Assembly: GCA_021441665.1 (NCBI GenBank)
Contig: JAGYYN010039097.1
Coordinates: forward strand, 1-31,754
Source: Euplotes cf. woodruffi 2 WChen-2021
Lineage: Eukaryota > Ciliophora > Spirotrichea > Euplotida > Euplotidae
Direction of reading: 5' to 3'
DNA: 31,754 bases
A model generated the notes under the pieces. The model was not told where the DNA came from and made no database searches. It saw only the letters and a program-made list of their open reading frames with translations. A program made the position numbers and the translations under genes. The first letter of the stretch is position 1, and each line of letters starts with the position of its first letter. Shown in pieces: positions 31,537 to 31,754 of the stretch.

Positions 31537-31754
31537 ATGGGCAACAGTTCGAGCTCTGAAAATAACCTAACAAATGATTTGACTCCAGATTTGGAGACAG
31601 GATGACAAGAATATGGGCTAGTACAAGAGGAAACTGGTCGCTGACAAGTTTTAAAACTCAGAAGCTTACCTTATATTGGAGTCTACGGAGAGACATATCG
31701 AATGTTAAGCATCATTAAAGCGAATAAAATTACTTATTTGGAAGAATGAAAATA
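31537..31754 (+). CDS. 5' end of an N-myristoylation-type protein (partial)
   Basis: ATG 31537 opens a frame to the window edge (at least 72 codons) with three TGA read as Cys. The N-terminus MGNSSSSE fits the N-myristoylation rule (Gly2, small residue at 5-6), suggesting membrane attachment. The following LRSLPYIGVYGETYRMLSII is hydrophobic and folded-looking, but no family is recognised. It diverges from the NT-C2 gene across a 74-bp gap, so the two share a promoter region. Confidence 0.65.

Noticed and set aside
1-31754. Heterotrich-type code (TGA = Trp, as in Blepharisma)
   Set aside because: It would also open the frames, but it puts Trp in place of zinc-binding Cys in primase and of the last Brr6-like Cys, and it does not explain the AAA-TAA frame changes.
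1-31754. Reading the frame-broken genes as pseudogenes
   Set aside because: Breaks occur almost only as a stop codon after AAA or AAG with a +1 continuation, frames on both sides are coding-like, and the rule also applies to the conserved primase. Random decay would give mixed indels and missense change.
1-31754. Tec transposons, other mobile elements, CRISPR arrays, tRNA or rRNA genes, telomeric C4A4 repeats
   Set aside because: Looked for and not seen: no transposase or reverse-transcriptase motif, no long terminal repeats, no spaced direct repeats, no cloverleaf and no C4A4 run.

Overview
The window is nuclear DNA of a euplotid ciliate (Euplotes or a close relative). Two independent signs lead there. 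(1) TGA is read as cysteine: in a recognisable DNA primase small subunit, in-frame TGA codons fall exactly on two of the four zinc-binding Cys and on the Cys of the GRRGVHCWVCD-type motif; in a Brr6/Brl1-like protein a TGA supplies the last conserved Cys. Reading TGA as Trp would destroy both motifs. (2) Many genes can only be read through if the ribosome shifts +1 at AAA-TAA (less often AAA-TAG, AAG-TAA and others), the known Euplotes frameshift signal. Real termini are TAA or TAG. Introns are GT-AG, mostly 21-110 nt and AT-rich. Euplotid somatic chromosomes are normally gene-sized, so twelve loci on both strands within 31.7 kb suggest germline (micronuclear) DNA; this is inference, since no telomere, Tec transposon or proven IES is seen.

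Layout. <1-5377 (-): a large IQ-motif/low-complexity protein with eight +1 sites and one apparent +2 site. 5853-7938 (+): ankyrin-like protein. 8647-8913 (-): 88-residue Stum/SPEC3-like membrane protein. 9044-10201 (-): probable mitochondrial protein, five exons. 10329-14112 (-): IQ-motif protein, ten exons and five +1 sites. 14192-16917 (-): unknown coiled-coil/beta-rich protein with ten +1 sites. 17677-18949 (+): small basic protein, three +1 sites, interrupted by about 0.5 kb. 19483-20576 (+): unknown. 20665-22287 (+): Brr6/Brl1-like nuclear-envelope protein. 22358-24731 (-): DNA primase small subunit, interrupted by about 0.8 kb of AT-rich DNA. 24801-28164 (-): SHIPPO/STPG (PGPG-repeat) protein. 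28525-31462 (-): NT-C2 plus coiled-coil protein. 31537->31754 (+): start of a further gene.

Several loci (IQ proteins, PGPG-repeat protein, NT-C2/coiled coil) look cytoskeletal or ciliary; primase and Brr6-like serve DNA replication and the nuclear envelope. There is no sign of operon-like co-function.

The most remarkable property is the density of required frameshifts: about 30 +1 sites in eight genes, ten in one 843-codon gene. Independent bookkeeping supports the models: for the complete genes at 10329-14112, 14192-16917, 17677-18949 and 19483-20576, exon lengths minus one base per shift sum to an exact multiple of three. By contrast the 826-codon PGPG gene and the 311-codon mitochondrial gene need none.
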